Shown piece by piece: positions 10,904-20,813 of a stretch of DNA of 64,000 bases. The notes under the pieces were generated by a model that saw only the letters and a program-made list of their open reading frames with translations, was not told the origin of the DNA and made no database searches. This stretch comes from Verticillium longisporum (Eukaryota > Ascomycota > Sordariomycetes > Glomerellales > Plectosphaerellaceae), in contig JAETXT010000004.1 of the NCBI GenBank assembly GCA_019188255.1, positions 186,001-250,000 on the forward strand, read 5' to 3'. A program made the position numbers and the translations under genes. Every line of letters starts with the position of its first letter. Position 1 is the stretch's first letter.

Positions 10904-11977
10904 TTACAGCTTGCGGAGAGACACGCGGAATGCACTGCGAGCCTTGCGGCCGCGCTGGCGGTGTCGGCGGGTGCGTGTGCAGACCTCGTCAAAATCACCA
11001 CCCGAGCCGGAGCCCGAGCCGGGGGCAGTGGTGGGGCTGGCGGGTTCGGTCGTAACGACAGGAGCGGGAGCGACATCGCTCGTAGCAGCAGGGATGGACT
11101 CGCTCTCGACAGGAACAGGATCTGTAGATTCGCCGCTGTTACCACCAGTCCATACGGCGGGACCAGGCATGGGGTAGTCCTTCACGCCACCATAGATGGA
11201 AAAGTTGAACGAGGAGTCGTCCTTCTTGTAAGCACCAGGGAACTTGACAGTGGGGCCCGGGGTGCCGTTGCGACCGCCAGTGACTTTGACTTGAACACAA
11301 CTGTCACAACGTCAGTTTCTGCTGGTCCATCGAGGAGAGCTGCAATGGCTTACGTGTAGTAGAACTCAGCCTGCCCAGCGTGAGCACCGTGAACCCCTTT
11401 CCAAGTCATTGTCAGTTGCTGTTGACCCGTGGAGTTATGGGTTGATGGTGGGCATACCAATGTGTTCCGGCCGGAACAGGTACTCTCCGTCAGGAGTGTC
11501 CTTGGGAATGGTGAACTCGATCGTATCCTTGTCTCATGTGCACCAAGCATCCTTGGTGAAGTCGCCGCTGGTGTTGCAAACGCTCTCCTCGAAGATCTTG
11601 AACCATTCACCATCACCTTCATAGGACTTGGCCGTGGTGGGAGCCTTGGACATGTAGACGAGGGCAGGGCCGGGGTGCTGCATGGTGGCCCCGACAACGA
11701 GCTTCACAGCAAGCTTGGAGCCCGCCTTCACCTCGGCAGTGCCAGTCTGGCTAGCAAAGGTGAACGCGCCCTTCTTGCAACGGAAATCGTTGACGTCGGG
11801 CGTCATGTTGTCACGGATATTCTCCCACTTGGTGGGGTTGTACTTGGCCGCAGGAGTGCTGGACCGGACAAACTCATTGCTGCGAGTCTCGACATCGTCG
11901 ATTATGAGCTTGTCGAAGAAATAGTGAGCGGAAGCGAGGGGCGTCAAAGCCGCGGCGGCAAGGATGCAGAAATTCAT
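10904..11977 (-). CDS. AA9 lytic polysaccharide monooxygenase, interrupted by an in-frame TGA
   Basis: Three exons on the minus strand, 11977-11458, 11396-11354 and 11300-10904, give 320 codons including one internal stop. A 17-residue signal peptide ends just before H18, the N-terminal copper ligand (SA|HYFFDKL). The second ligand is H176 in PEHIGVH, and the axial tyrosine is Y186 in AEFYYTC. AA9 enzymes oxidatively cleave cellulose or related glucans outside the cell. The tail is a Thr/Ser/Pro/Gly-rich linker ending in a basic stretch; no CBM1 is visible. Codon 148 is TGA (11536-11534), where the AWCTW motif of related enzymes has Trp; the same frame continues with DKDTIEFTIPKDTP and clean splice joins. 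The gene is a recent pseudogene, a sequencing error, or ends early and loses H176. The family call is firm. Confidence 0.85.
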
Positions 11978-13386
11978 TGCCGGACTAGGTGCGGAGCGTG
12001 AATAGTCGTGGCAGGAATTTTAGTGATAATTCTTGATTCTTCCTGGAGATGACTTCGAGTCGAACGAATGTAAAGGGCTAGCCTGTTGTTGAAAGGAAAG
12101 TATTGACGTGTAAAAGAACGTGGTCAAAAGATGGAAGAGTGTAGCAAAGAACTGGCGAGGCTCTGAGACCAAAGCAGAAATATGTTGGAGTCGGATCTGG
12201 AGCTCTTCTATATCTATTTCCTTCGCCCCCTACCAGTGGCGCCGGCTCAATTACTTAGGTTGACGGAGGGAGGCGTCGCTGGCCTTCATCTCGGCATCAT
12301 TTTGGCAATGCATAACAAATCTGATTTCGATTCTAGCCACTCCAGGGGCCTACTCCACAACTCAAGGGGTACAAAAGAGACACTTTTTTTCCGATTCGCG
12401 GAACTCGTACGTCTAGGCCTGCACATGAGCCAATGTCCTGATCCTCCTATTTCCGTGCCCCCCCAGAAAGCGTGTCACTAGCCGCTTGCAAAGGTTGACT
12501 TGCCTCTTTGACTCAGCCCTATGCCCAACTACTCAGGGTCGTCCGAACCAGCCTCCCGCTCGTGCGTCACTAATGTGGAGGTGACCAAGCCAGGGGAGTT
12601 GCAAGAAGCTCGCTTGCAGGGACCCTCCTGCTGTCTTGAAACATTGACCTGCGGTTAGCCAATGAACCCCAGGTCGAGGGGGATGACCTTGAGCTGACCA
12701 AGTCAGCCTCAAGGATTATTGTCCAGCAGTAGCATGCACACGACGTTCTTTGGCAAAAGAAGAAAATACCCGATTCTCGACGTCTTTCCGTATTATCAGG
12801 CAAAAATGTGAAAAGAAGAGCATTGGGCCTTGAGCTCTAGACTCTCAGCACACACTACGCCGCGCTTGAGGCAAGATTCTTTTTCCGATCTGAGGGCTTC
12901 GCCTGTTCAACGAAGGTTCGCGCAAGCGATCTTCTCAACCTTTGGAGTCAACGACAGTAGAAAGCTGACTGGGTAAGTCGACAATTTACCGATTCCACAA
13001 GTATCATGCTACAGACCTCGGCAGAACATATCGCTGCTGGTCAATGAGGAGCAATATCGACGTGGGTCTTGTACCCCTCTGCTGGATGTCAGTTCGAGAG
13101 TCAGCTTGTCAAAACTTGGCGGTTGTGGACAAGACTTCCATGTGCATGACGGGAACAAGTCCATTGTACCTAGCCAACACAACAGACAAGCTCCGCGGGA
13201 ATTCTCAACTGTATTAATGTACCTTTATGTCCGAGAGGAGTGGTCTTCCCCAGTGGGAACAAAAACCCCCACCAAGAGCGTCGCCTCACCCGTCATAACT
13301 TTTGTTCGTGCAATGCCACACTGACACCTGCAACTGACAACATGGGCAGAAAGACCCATAAAAGGAAATAACAGCGGTCAGCTTGT
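11978..13386. other. Intergenic, holds the LPMO promoter
   Basis: No gene is supported. The half next to 11978 should be the LPMO promoter. CCCCAG, which fits the carbon-catabolite CreA consensus read from the other strand, occurs near 12463 and near 12665; such sites are common by chance. The rest carries the 3' flank of the large Zn2Cys6 gene. Confidence 0.4.
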
Positions 13387-15912
13387 TTAAGGGGTGTTGT
13401 CGTCGCCGAACGCGCCATTGACGTCAAAGCTCGAGTTGAAACCTTGACTTGCGGACTAGGTTTGTCAGTCAATCAATCTCACACAGCCAAGTCAAAGCAT
13501 GGAAGTGGGTGTGCGCAACACGACACTGGTGTCCAACTTACCAGATCGCCCCAGTCCCATTCGCTCATCTTGTCGAAACCCCCCAGATCGTCAAAATCGA
13601 TGTCCTGCGCCATGTCAAACGCCATCTCGCCCGCTACTGACGTCTCCTCACACCCAGCCAGCGCCTTCAGCCAGTCGTGACACTTGCTGATTTCTGCCTC
13701 GACTGCCTCCACCGTGAACGCGTCCGTCTCTTCAGAGGAGAGGCCTCTTTCGAAGCAATCAATCTGAGCGGACAGCCACACAAAGGCAAGATAACTCTTC
13801 AAGTTGGTGTCCCCTGCGCGCACGCGCTTGGCGCACCAAGGCTTCACGGCATCAATCGTCTCGCGCAGCTCGGCGGTGCCTCCGCCTAGCGCGCCAGTGG
13901 CATGGAAGCCGCTATTTTCTCGCAGGACCAGTAGGTATTCCATGCCGAGGATCATGCCCCCCTGCACCATTGTTGAGCGGTAGCTGCCCGCGCAGTTGAC
14001 GAAGAGGCGTTGTGCGTCCATGTCCGAGCGGGTGGCAGCTGGCGAGGCGAGGCGTGCGAGGGACTTGGGCGCAACGAACATGCTGTTGGCGAGGAGGAGG
14101 CATGTGTCGACACATACCTTGCGAGAGAAGTAGTAGACGGGATTTCGCAGCGCCCGAGCGAGGGCCGGGCGATGTAGCACGATGAAGAAGCGCCACGTAG
14201 TGTACTCGACGTAGCGCAGCTGGAAAGAGCTCAACTCGCCGCCCTCGTGAAGCTTCTTGAGCTGACGGATCATGCCCTGGAGAGAAGCTGTCAGGTCGGC
14301 ATTGACGCGCAGCGTCTCGTTGTACGAGGCGTTGGCGCGGATATCGTTGATATGCTTGGCCACCACAAGGCGGACCTGAAAGGTCTCGAGCATGGCCCGC
14401 GGCACCGACATTTGCGTATAGACATCAGACGGCTTAGGTACCGGAAAGGCTGACTCGGCATCCTCAATGAGCTGTTCATCGTCCACATTGGCCGGCGGTT
14501 CCGTATCGTAGTCCATGGGAGATATGAGGGGCGGTCCGCCTGAGCTGATGCTGGACGCCAGGAGGATCTCCAGGATAGTGGCCCAGAGACGGCGGCGCAT
14601 CTCGGCACGGAAAGCCGACATCTTGGCGATGCACTTAGGGTCTTCATGCAGTCCCATGTACATTGCCGTGCGCAGCAGAGCGCCAGCACTAATCCATGTG
14701 AGGTCTGAGCTGACATTGGTGGTGTTCTTGGCAAGGTGCAGTAGGCATAGTATTTGCAGGCCGACGATGGACATCTTTGACTTCTCGCACGGCAGCATGA
14801 GCCAGACTTGAGCCTCATAAATCCACTGAGTGGCTATGGTTCGCAACGAGAACGTGTCGTCCTGGAAAGCGGCACCGATGGCCATGCACAGCTGTAGAAG
14901 TACCACGAAAGATTCGTTGGCGGCTGAAGGATCGACCCAGTATCGTTCATACTCGGCTTTAAAGGACGGTATGTGGACGACTCTGTACACGGATTCGAAC
15001 GTTCGCAAGTATGCGTCGACAAGTTGGTCCGCCAGGTCCTTTTGGGGTATACTCTTCCCAATGATGATGCTCGTCAGAGCTGGTACGCGCTGACCTTTGA
15101 TAAGCCTGCCGAGGCTCTTGCACCTCTCCATGTCTTGGTACATCTTTGATGTCTTATCGGCCTCGACACCATGAAGAAACTTGAAGATCCCCTCCACCTG
15201 CAGCTGATCAGCTCTTGTCGAGCAGATAAAATTCAAGGTCTTTACTTACCATCGTCACCCCGTTGGCCCAATGGCTGGGGCCAAATAAACGCGTTTTGTT
15301 GACAAGGCCACGATGAGTGTGATCGTCTTCGCGTGGCTCGTCCCTGCACATGGCAGCGCAGTCGCGCGACGCATCATTCTTCTGGAGTGCCACATTGAGT
15401 TGCTGTTCCAGCTGCTTGACCCGGTCGAGGAGCGCAGTGACCGTGGGGGACGTGCTAGGGAGGCTCTCCGGGGTCAAGATCGGCTCATGGTCCGGCCGGT
15501 TCGAGGGGTAGGGGTTCAACCAGTCAGGATCTGTATGAGGGGGGATAGAGCCCGAGGCTGAGACATGAGAGGGCCGAACAATGCCTGGCACAACGTGGTC
15601 GGAAGCAGCGGAGGCGGGATTGGATGTGGCCGGCGCGACTTGTCTCGGCACCACTGGTCGTTTTGCTGTCAGCAGCTGGGGTGCGTATGTGCAAACAGTC
15701 GACCGTGACCGTGTACAGGTCGCACACGGCATGGTTCTATCGCACCTGACCTTTCGCATACGGCATTGCTCGCAGGCCAGGGCCGGACGTCGGCGTTTTC
15801 TTTCGGCTTGAGAAGGACGGACGCCGCCCAGCTCGGTCGTAGGCATGGGCATGGTGAATTGAGTTGAGAGGCCAGCCACCGAATTTTCGTGAAGAATCTT
15901 CGATATGTTCAA
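13387..15912 (-). CDS. Zn2Cys6 transcription factor with fungal-specific domain
   Basis: Three exons on the minus strand, 15912-15250, 15203-13542 and 13455-13387, give 797 residues; all joins are in phase 0. Zinc ligands are C47, C50, C57, C63, C66 and C74, inside a basic region. A Leu/Gln-rich segment after the cluster (LLDRVKQLEQQLNVAL) is a likely dimerising coiled coil. The middle holds the Fungal_trans (PF04082-type) helical domain, with VVHIPSFKAEYERYW and an AMYMGLHEDP-like signature. The last 80 residues are acidic and aromatic (DIDFDDLGGFDKMSEWDWGD), resembling an activation domain. It is a nuclear regulator with unknown targets. The last exon of 23 codons was chosen because the AG before 13455 keeps frame into a short Asn/Gly/Asp-rich end. 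Confidence 0.88.
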
Positions 15913-17446
15913 GGCCTAAATAACTCAGGCCTTCACACGTACCAGTCTAAAGCCGTGAATACGCTGGCTTAGATGTCGACGTGAGATATCACCAGAGAGT
16001 GGAGGCGAGAATCATGAGTGAGATTCGACATTCGAAAGTAGGAAAACTGGGCATATGACTAGGCACCCGCACCAGCAATGATCTACGAACCTTGAACCAA
16101 ACGGCAATTGCGTTCGGAGACTGAACCAATCTGATAAGAAATGCTATGAAGACTTTTTTGCGGGCGCCGTGGCCATGGTGTCTGAGTCCATTGCATTTGT
16201 TGCGATGAGCGTGTCAGTGGTGGGGATGTAACGCCGATGGTTGTGACAGCGCGCCTTAGACCGAGCATTAAGGGTCTCTGATTGGACAAATAGGCCGAGA
16301 AGCTGCTATGAATTCACCGAGATCCGTCGTTATCCCCGACTGGCCGAACTGCCCGAGCTCTTGATCAGCGAGGCTATCCTGACTGGCTCGGTCAATATCC
16401 GATCCATGGTCGTACGAGACGAGTTTGATCTTTGAATGATGGGGTGGGCAAAGGTAATCAGGTAGGTAACCAGATGGATCTCGAGCGTCAGTAAGGACCT
16501 GGTGACATGGACTCCGTCGCCAGAGCTCCCTACCTAGAGCCACACGATCGCCGGCATAGGACGCATCGCAGGTGATGCACCACGCCCGCCTTCCTCACGG
16601 CCCGAAGAGTGGCGGCGCGCTTTCCAACCTCGATACGGCACGGTCACGGGCTTGGCGGATACCTTCGGCCCACCCGACCGCCGGGACACGTTTCCAACAC
16701 GTTGAACCGCTCGTCGGCAATTTAGCCAAGCTGAGCAAAGTTCCCCGGTACACTAGAGTCGCTTGAAGACGGAGCTCCCAGGTGTGACGTCTTTGCCATC
16801 AAACTCAGCGGCGGCTTCAGGCAACTGAAGATGGACCACTCTATCACAGCTTCCAACCTTGGCCGCGTGAGGCTGGCGACTGCGACTGAGCGATCCGACG
16901 TCACCGTGTGGCAGTATCTCGGTTCGTGAAACCAGCGGAGGCCCATTGTCAGAGCCAAACAGCACTTGAGTGGTGCGCTGTCGATCTCGATCGCCAAGCC
17001 ACTCGACGCCGATATGATGTCAAGGGGTCAGGCCCCCTGCCAACATCCAGGCCTTCGCCAACTCCAGACGCGTTCTCGCACACCCACGTCGTCTACGGTG
17101 TGGCGGCCATTTCACGAGCCACATAGGCCCAGCCTTTCCGAACCCATGTTGTGACATGGTCATCCGTCGGTTGGCCGTTGAATCGCGATGGCCGTGTTAT
17201 TTGTGATCCTCTTGGCCAGATGGCCAGCGTGAGCAAGCAAGCAAACATGCGGGCTGGGCAGTGTTGTAATAGCGGGGAAACCAGACGGTCACCTAACGTC
17301 ATATTCAAACAGTCCTGGCGGAGGTATATGAGCCTGGGATTCTGCTCAACAGCACCATTTCACCGCAAATCAATCTACAACTCTGAACATTCACAACACC
17401 ATTCACAACACTTTTAACAAAACCTCATCTCAAATATCTATTCAGA
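15913..17446. other. Intergenic, divergent promoters of the Zn2Cys6 and Con-6 genes
   Basis: No coding region is supported. The two flanking genes point away from each other, so both promoters lie here. A TATA-like element (listed separately) precedes the Con-6 gene. Just upstream of its start two direct copies of CATTCACAACAC occur, around 17388-17411. Confidence 0.5.
17325..17330 (+). promoter_or_regulatory. TATA-like element of the Con-6 gene
   Basis: TATATG about 120 bp before the start codon, followed by a C/A-rich untranslated leader typical of strongly expressed fungal genes. Confidence 0.45.
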
Positions 17447-17750
17447 ATGTCTGCCGCCGGTGCCAAGTCCGTCATCTCCAACGACATGCAGGAGTTGGGT
17501 CAGGGCAAGGAAGACATCTCAAACAAGATCTCTGGCCACAAGGCCAATCTCTCCAACCCCAGTACGTGACCATCAATCCTAGCTTATGGGGAATCATCCA
17601 CTGACAAGGTTAGACACGAGCGAGGAGTCCAAGGAGAACAGCAAAAAGGCGATCGAGGAGCTTGGCGGACCTGACAACCACTACGGCAAGGAGGACGTCC
17701 CACGCAGTAAGAGCGCGGCCGATGCATTGGAGGGCAGCCGCGTCGTTTAA
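17447..17750 (+). CDS. con-6: Conidiation-specific protein 6 (Con-6) homologue
   Basis: Two exons, 17447-17561 and 17614-17750, give 83 residues; the 52-nt intron falls inside the conserved block and the join rebuilds Asn. The signature is HKANLSNPNTSEESKENSKK followed by AIEELGG, the repeat that defines the Con-6 family. In Neurospora con-6 is a small hydrophilic protein that accumulates in conidia and disappears on germination. Family members usually carry two repeats; here only one is plain. The protein is Lys/Glu/Ser/Asn-rich, without membrane segments or signal peptide, so it is cytosolic. It converges on the acyltransferase gene with 143 bp between stop codons. It is too short and too split to appear as a long open frame. 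Confidence 0.85.
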
Positions 17751-17893
17751 ACACTTCTTATGGAGAGGATGCTAGTATTGTTCAGATACCGAGTGTAATC
17801 ATGCCATTCTATTTACGATAGCCTCTTGTCGACAGCCTGACCTAACGGGGTACCTGCCTCAGAATTGCGTGACATCCCCTAGATGAACGAAGT

Positions 17894-19387
17894 TCAGGTT
17901 TCCCCGTGTGCCCTGACCACCCTGTCTACGAGGGTCATCCATTCCTGGCACGCCATCAGTTCCTTCATCGACCCTTCAGCAAGAGTCACCAAGAGCTCCA
18001 CATACTCCGCGTCGTGCTTCGCTGGCAGAACGAGGACCCCTCTGCCACCGCCCGTGTTCCCAGCTACGATGCGCACCCGATCGGGTTCGGCCACACCTAC
18101 CCCAGGAATCTTCCACCGGGCGTGCACCCCTAAATGACGCCACGAGTCCATCTCGAGATCGCCGGCGTAGAAGGGAGAGGTCGTGCGTCCCAAGACTCTC
18201 CCCTCCCTCACTGCCTTGTCCATCATGGCCGTTCTCACGGCAACAAACGGCTCGTCTACGTGTTTGAAGGCCACCTGTATCGATTCCGTCACGGCAGGTA
18301 CCCAAGCCGGCAGACCGCCGGGCCTGCTAGGGTGTCCGGAAAGCCCGAGGAGGACATCCCGCGGAACCCTTGTAATCACGCCTGCAGACGCATTGCCGAA
18401 GTATGGTGCCGCCTCTTTCTGGAAGGCACGTTGCCGCCAGTGCGTGGTCAAACCCAGCGTCGCGACCTCGGGCGTGGCCATGGCATATGCCACTTCGTGC
18501 TTGTACCGCGCGCGAGTGATGTAGTTCCAGGTCAGGGCCGACAAGACGACGAAGATCGAGGGGGGTTTATCCACACAGCTCACGAGACGGATCATCTCAC
18601 CGATATTCTTCAGCGCGTCGACCTTGATCACGAATATGGCGCTCGTGTGAGGCTGGGCGGCGGGGGGAGGAGGGTCGAGCCGCGGCAGAGGTGTGGCGAC
18701 GCTGTCGAAGGGCGTGTTCTCTGGAAAGAGGCCGAGCTCGGGGCACGAGGTGGCGAGATCATGCCACGAGATGTCAGGCGCGATAGAAGCTATCAGTTTC
18801 GCTGGCTGGAGGGGCGTCATGGGCGGGGACAGTGAGTCGTTGTCCCCGCAGGTTTCCGCAGCGATGCTGACGAGGATGGCACTTAGACATGCGGCATCAC
18901 CAACGGAGTGGTGGAGATGCACCCACAGGAGAAAACCGTCCTCTAGAAAGGTGACCTGCAGGCGAAAGGCCCTCGCACGGGGGAAGATGCTGAAGTCGCC
19001 CAATCCAAGAAGCTGATGCTTGTCCATGAAAAAGCCCGGTGGCCACTGTAGATCTCGGAGTTCTTGGTAGGCACGAGGGAAATCATCACCCAAAGAATCG
19101 ACAGGGCGCTCCTCCACGGTGACCACTGAGGAATCGGTTTCGAAACAATTCGGAGGGTTGTATGCCAGATACAACATCCCTGACTGTCTATATAGGTGAA
19201 TCTCTGAGGCAATGACTGGTTGCTTTTTCTGTAGTCGAGACACGGCGGCCTGGAGGTGTTGAATTACCGCGGAGCGAGGATGCATGTTGTCGTAAGGGAA
19301 ACAAAGGCAAGCGCTAATGTATTCGCGACGAGCATTTTGGTTCCAAGAAGCCAGCTTCTCGTATACGGGAACGGTAAAATCGACCAT
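17894..19387 (-). CDS. BAHD-like acyltransferase (transferase family, PF02458 type)
   Basis: A single exon of 497 residues. The catalytic HxxxD is H160-SVG-D164 within LHHSVGDA, where BAHD enzymes place it. The two-lobed layout, with a substrate channel segment around FVVLSALTWNYITRAR, matches fungal trichothecene 3-O-acetyltransferase-like proteins. These transfer an acyl group from acyl-CoA to an alcohol or amine, in the cytosol. The DFGWG structural motif of plant members is not seen; its place near the C-terminus reads HARWKIPGVGVAEPDRVRI, common in fungal branches. No signal peptide. A TATA box sits 77 bp upstream. The substrate cannot be told from sequence; a role in secondary metabolism or detoxification is likely by family. 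Confidence 0.82.
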   Translation of the reverse strand: MVDFTVPVYEKLASWNQNARREYISACLCFPYDNMHPRSAVIQHLQAAVSRLQKKQPVIASEIHLYRQSGMLYLAYNPPNCFETDSSVVTVEERPVDSLGDDFPRAYQELRDLQWPPGFFMDKHQLLGLGDFSIFPRARAFRLQVTFLEDGFLLWVHLHHSVGDAACLSAILVSIAAETCGDNDSLSPPMTPLQPAKLIASIAPDISWHDLATSCPELGLFPENTPFDSVATPLPRLDPPPPAAQPHTSAIFVIKVDALKNIGEMIRLVSCVDKPPSIFVVLSALTWNYITRARYKHEVAYAMATPEVATLGLTTHWRQRAFQKEAAPYFGNASAGVITRVPRDVLLGLSGHPSRPGGLPAWVPAVTESIQVAFKHVDEPFVAVRTAMMDKAVREGRVLGRTTSPFYAGDLEMDSWRHLGVHARWKIPGVGVAEPDRVRIVAGNTGGGRGVLVLPAKHDAEYVELLVTLAEGSMKELMACQEWMTLVDRVVRAHGET

Positions 19388-19463
19388 GGTGGAAAAGAGT
19401 CGACGTAAGGTAGTCTGCGATATTGCTGGGTTTACGCATGCCTACAACGGAAACCCCACTCAA

Positions 19464-19471
19464 CCTATATA
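19464..19471 (-). promoter_or_regulatory. TATA box of the acyltransferase gene
   Basis: Reads TATATAGG on the minus strand, 77 bp upstream of the start codon at 19387. It overlaps a perfect 14-nt palindrome (ATATACATGTATAT, 19467-19480). Confidence 0.55.
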
Positions 19472-20065
19472 CATGTATATGGCATGGGTGAATAAGTCCC
19501 ACGATTTGGGCATCTGATGTTGTTCATGAACCTGTACAAGAGTGTAATTAGGTAGCAGACGCCCAGGGGCTTCCACAGGCCATGGCCGGGTATACCAATG
19601 CCATTGTGTCGGCAACAGTCGAAGCAGCCTTCGAACCAACCTCGATACAACAGATGTGGGTAGGAGTAGTCACGAAGCCGGACTGGCCTGTCCAGAATTC
19701 ATTACATTCGTAACACAGAAATTGATTCGTGTGATTGTCGCGCCATCGACACCAAGCTCGCTGAATCGGCATACCGCCCCGTCTCGACGCGAGACTGAAC
19801 AGCCGTGCTTGAATGGAAGACACGACTTTCGCGTGTTGAAGAATGGCCAAGAACCACGAGGAAGGAATTCGAAGGCTCAAGAACGAGCGGCATTCACGAT
19901 CCGCCGACATGGTGATCGTCAGGGTGGAAAGCGGTCAGCGCCGCGGGGTCCAGTGTGCAATGAATGTGGGGTAATTCTGCCAGTCATCCCACCTCAAAAT
20001 GTCATGAACGACGCCCTTCGCGTCGCCCTTTCGATTGCCGAAGTCGGTCTAGCACAACCTTCTGG

Positions 20066-20073
20066 TATATAAA
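20066..20073 (+). promoter_or_regulatory. TATA box of the GNAT gene
   Basis: TATATAAA, 87 bp before the start codon at 20160, at the usual distance for a fungal core promoter. The leader behind it is CT- and CA-rich. Confidence 0.65.
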
Positions 20074-20159
20074 GCACTGGGCTTCAAGTCGCCGACAAGA
20101 GGCTGATCTTATTCACACAAAGATCATCTACCCTCATCAAGCCCCACCCCTTCACCACC

Positions 20160-20766
20160 ATGTCGTCCTGCACCATCCGCCACGCTCGTCGTGAAGGTAT
20201 GTGTTCCCTGAATCAAGGCACTCTGCGTTTCTACAGACCCCTCGCTGACCTGTCTAGATGTCCCCACAATCCTGGAGCTCATCAAAGAGCTGGCCGACTA
20301 CGAGAAGGAGCTTTCCGCGGTGCAGGCCACAGAAGAGACCCTCGCCAACACCATTGCCTTTGCGCCGAGTGACTCCAACCTGTCGGCCCCGGGAGGCGCT
20401 GACTTGACGACACCCGCGCGACCGGCGCGCTGCCTGCTCGCCTTCGACGAGTCCAACACGCCCGTAGGCATGGCGCTATACTTCTACAGCTACAGCACCT
20501 GGCGTGCGCGCCACGGCATCTGGCTCGAGGACCTCTACGTCCGCCAGACGGAGCGCGGCAAGGGGTACGGCAAGAAGTTGCTCTCGGCGCTGGCGCGGGA
20601 GGTCGTGGAAACGGGCGGCGCTCGTCTTGAGTGGTGCGTCCTCAAATGGAACGAACCGAGCATCCAGTTTTACAGGAGCATTGGTGCGCAGTCGATGGAT
20701 GAATGGGTCACCATGCGCGTGGACGGAGACACCCTGCCCCGCCTCGCCGGGCTGGGAGCCCAGTAG
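20160..20766 (+). CDS. GNAT N-acetyltransferase, spermidine/thialysine acetyltransferase-like
   Basis: Two exons, 20160-20196 and 20258-20766, give 181 residues; the 61-nt intron joins at Asp13. The beta4-alpha3 acetyl-CoA loop is RQTERGKGYG (residues 108-117), following WLEDLYV, and the C-terminal WCVLKWNEPSIQFYRSIGA matches the conserved end of the diamine/thialysine acetyltransferase branch (WNxxAxxFYxxxGA). The N-terminal ILELIKELADYEK helix is also typical. The enzyme transfers acetyl from acetyl-CoA to a small primary amine, probably a polyamine or lysine analogue, in the cytosol. The first exon is only 37 nt. Its stop codon lies 47 bp from that of the converging LYR gene, so the two transcripts probably overlap. 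Confidence 0.88.
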
Positions 20767-20813
20767 TAGAGAAAATAATGTCATATAAAATTTAGACGCT
20801 TTGGTATTGTGTC

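Larger units (their letters stand above)
19388..20159. other. Divergent promoter region, acyltransferase and GNAT genes
   Basis: 772 bp between start codons facing away from each other. Both sides carry a recognisable TATA box (entries at 19464 and 20066). No gene is supported inside. Confidence 0.6.

Noticed and set aside
10688..11359. A 223-codon plus-strand frame
   Set aside because: Antisense to the LPMO tail; it is low-complexity (Ala/Gly/Ser) because the other strand encodes a linker.
11534..11536. RIP as the cause of the LPMO stop codon
   Set aside because: The change is in CpC rather than CpA context, is isolated, and the gene shows no AT shift or second copy in the window.
18134..18835. 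A 233-codon plus-strand frame
   Set aside because: Antisense shadow of the BAHD acyltransferase, which has the HxxxD site and full length on the minus strand.
4494..19387. A secondary-metabolite gene cluster
   Set aside because: Two regulators, an FAD oxidase and an acyltransferase are present, but no backbone synthase, P450 or dedicated exporter is seen, and unrelated genes lie between.
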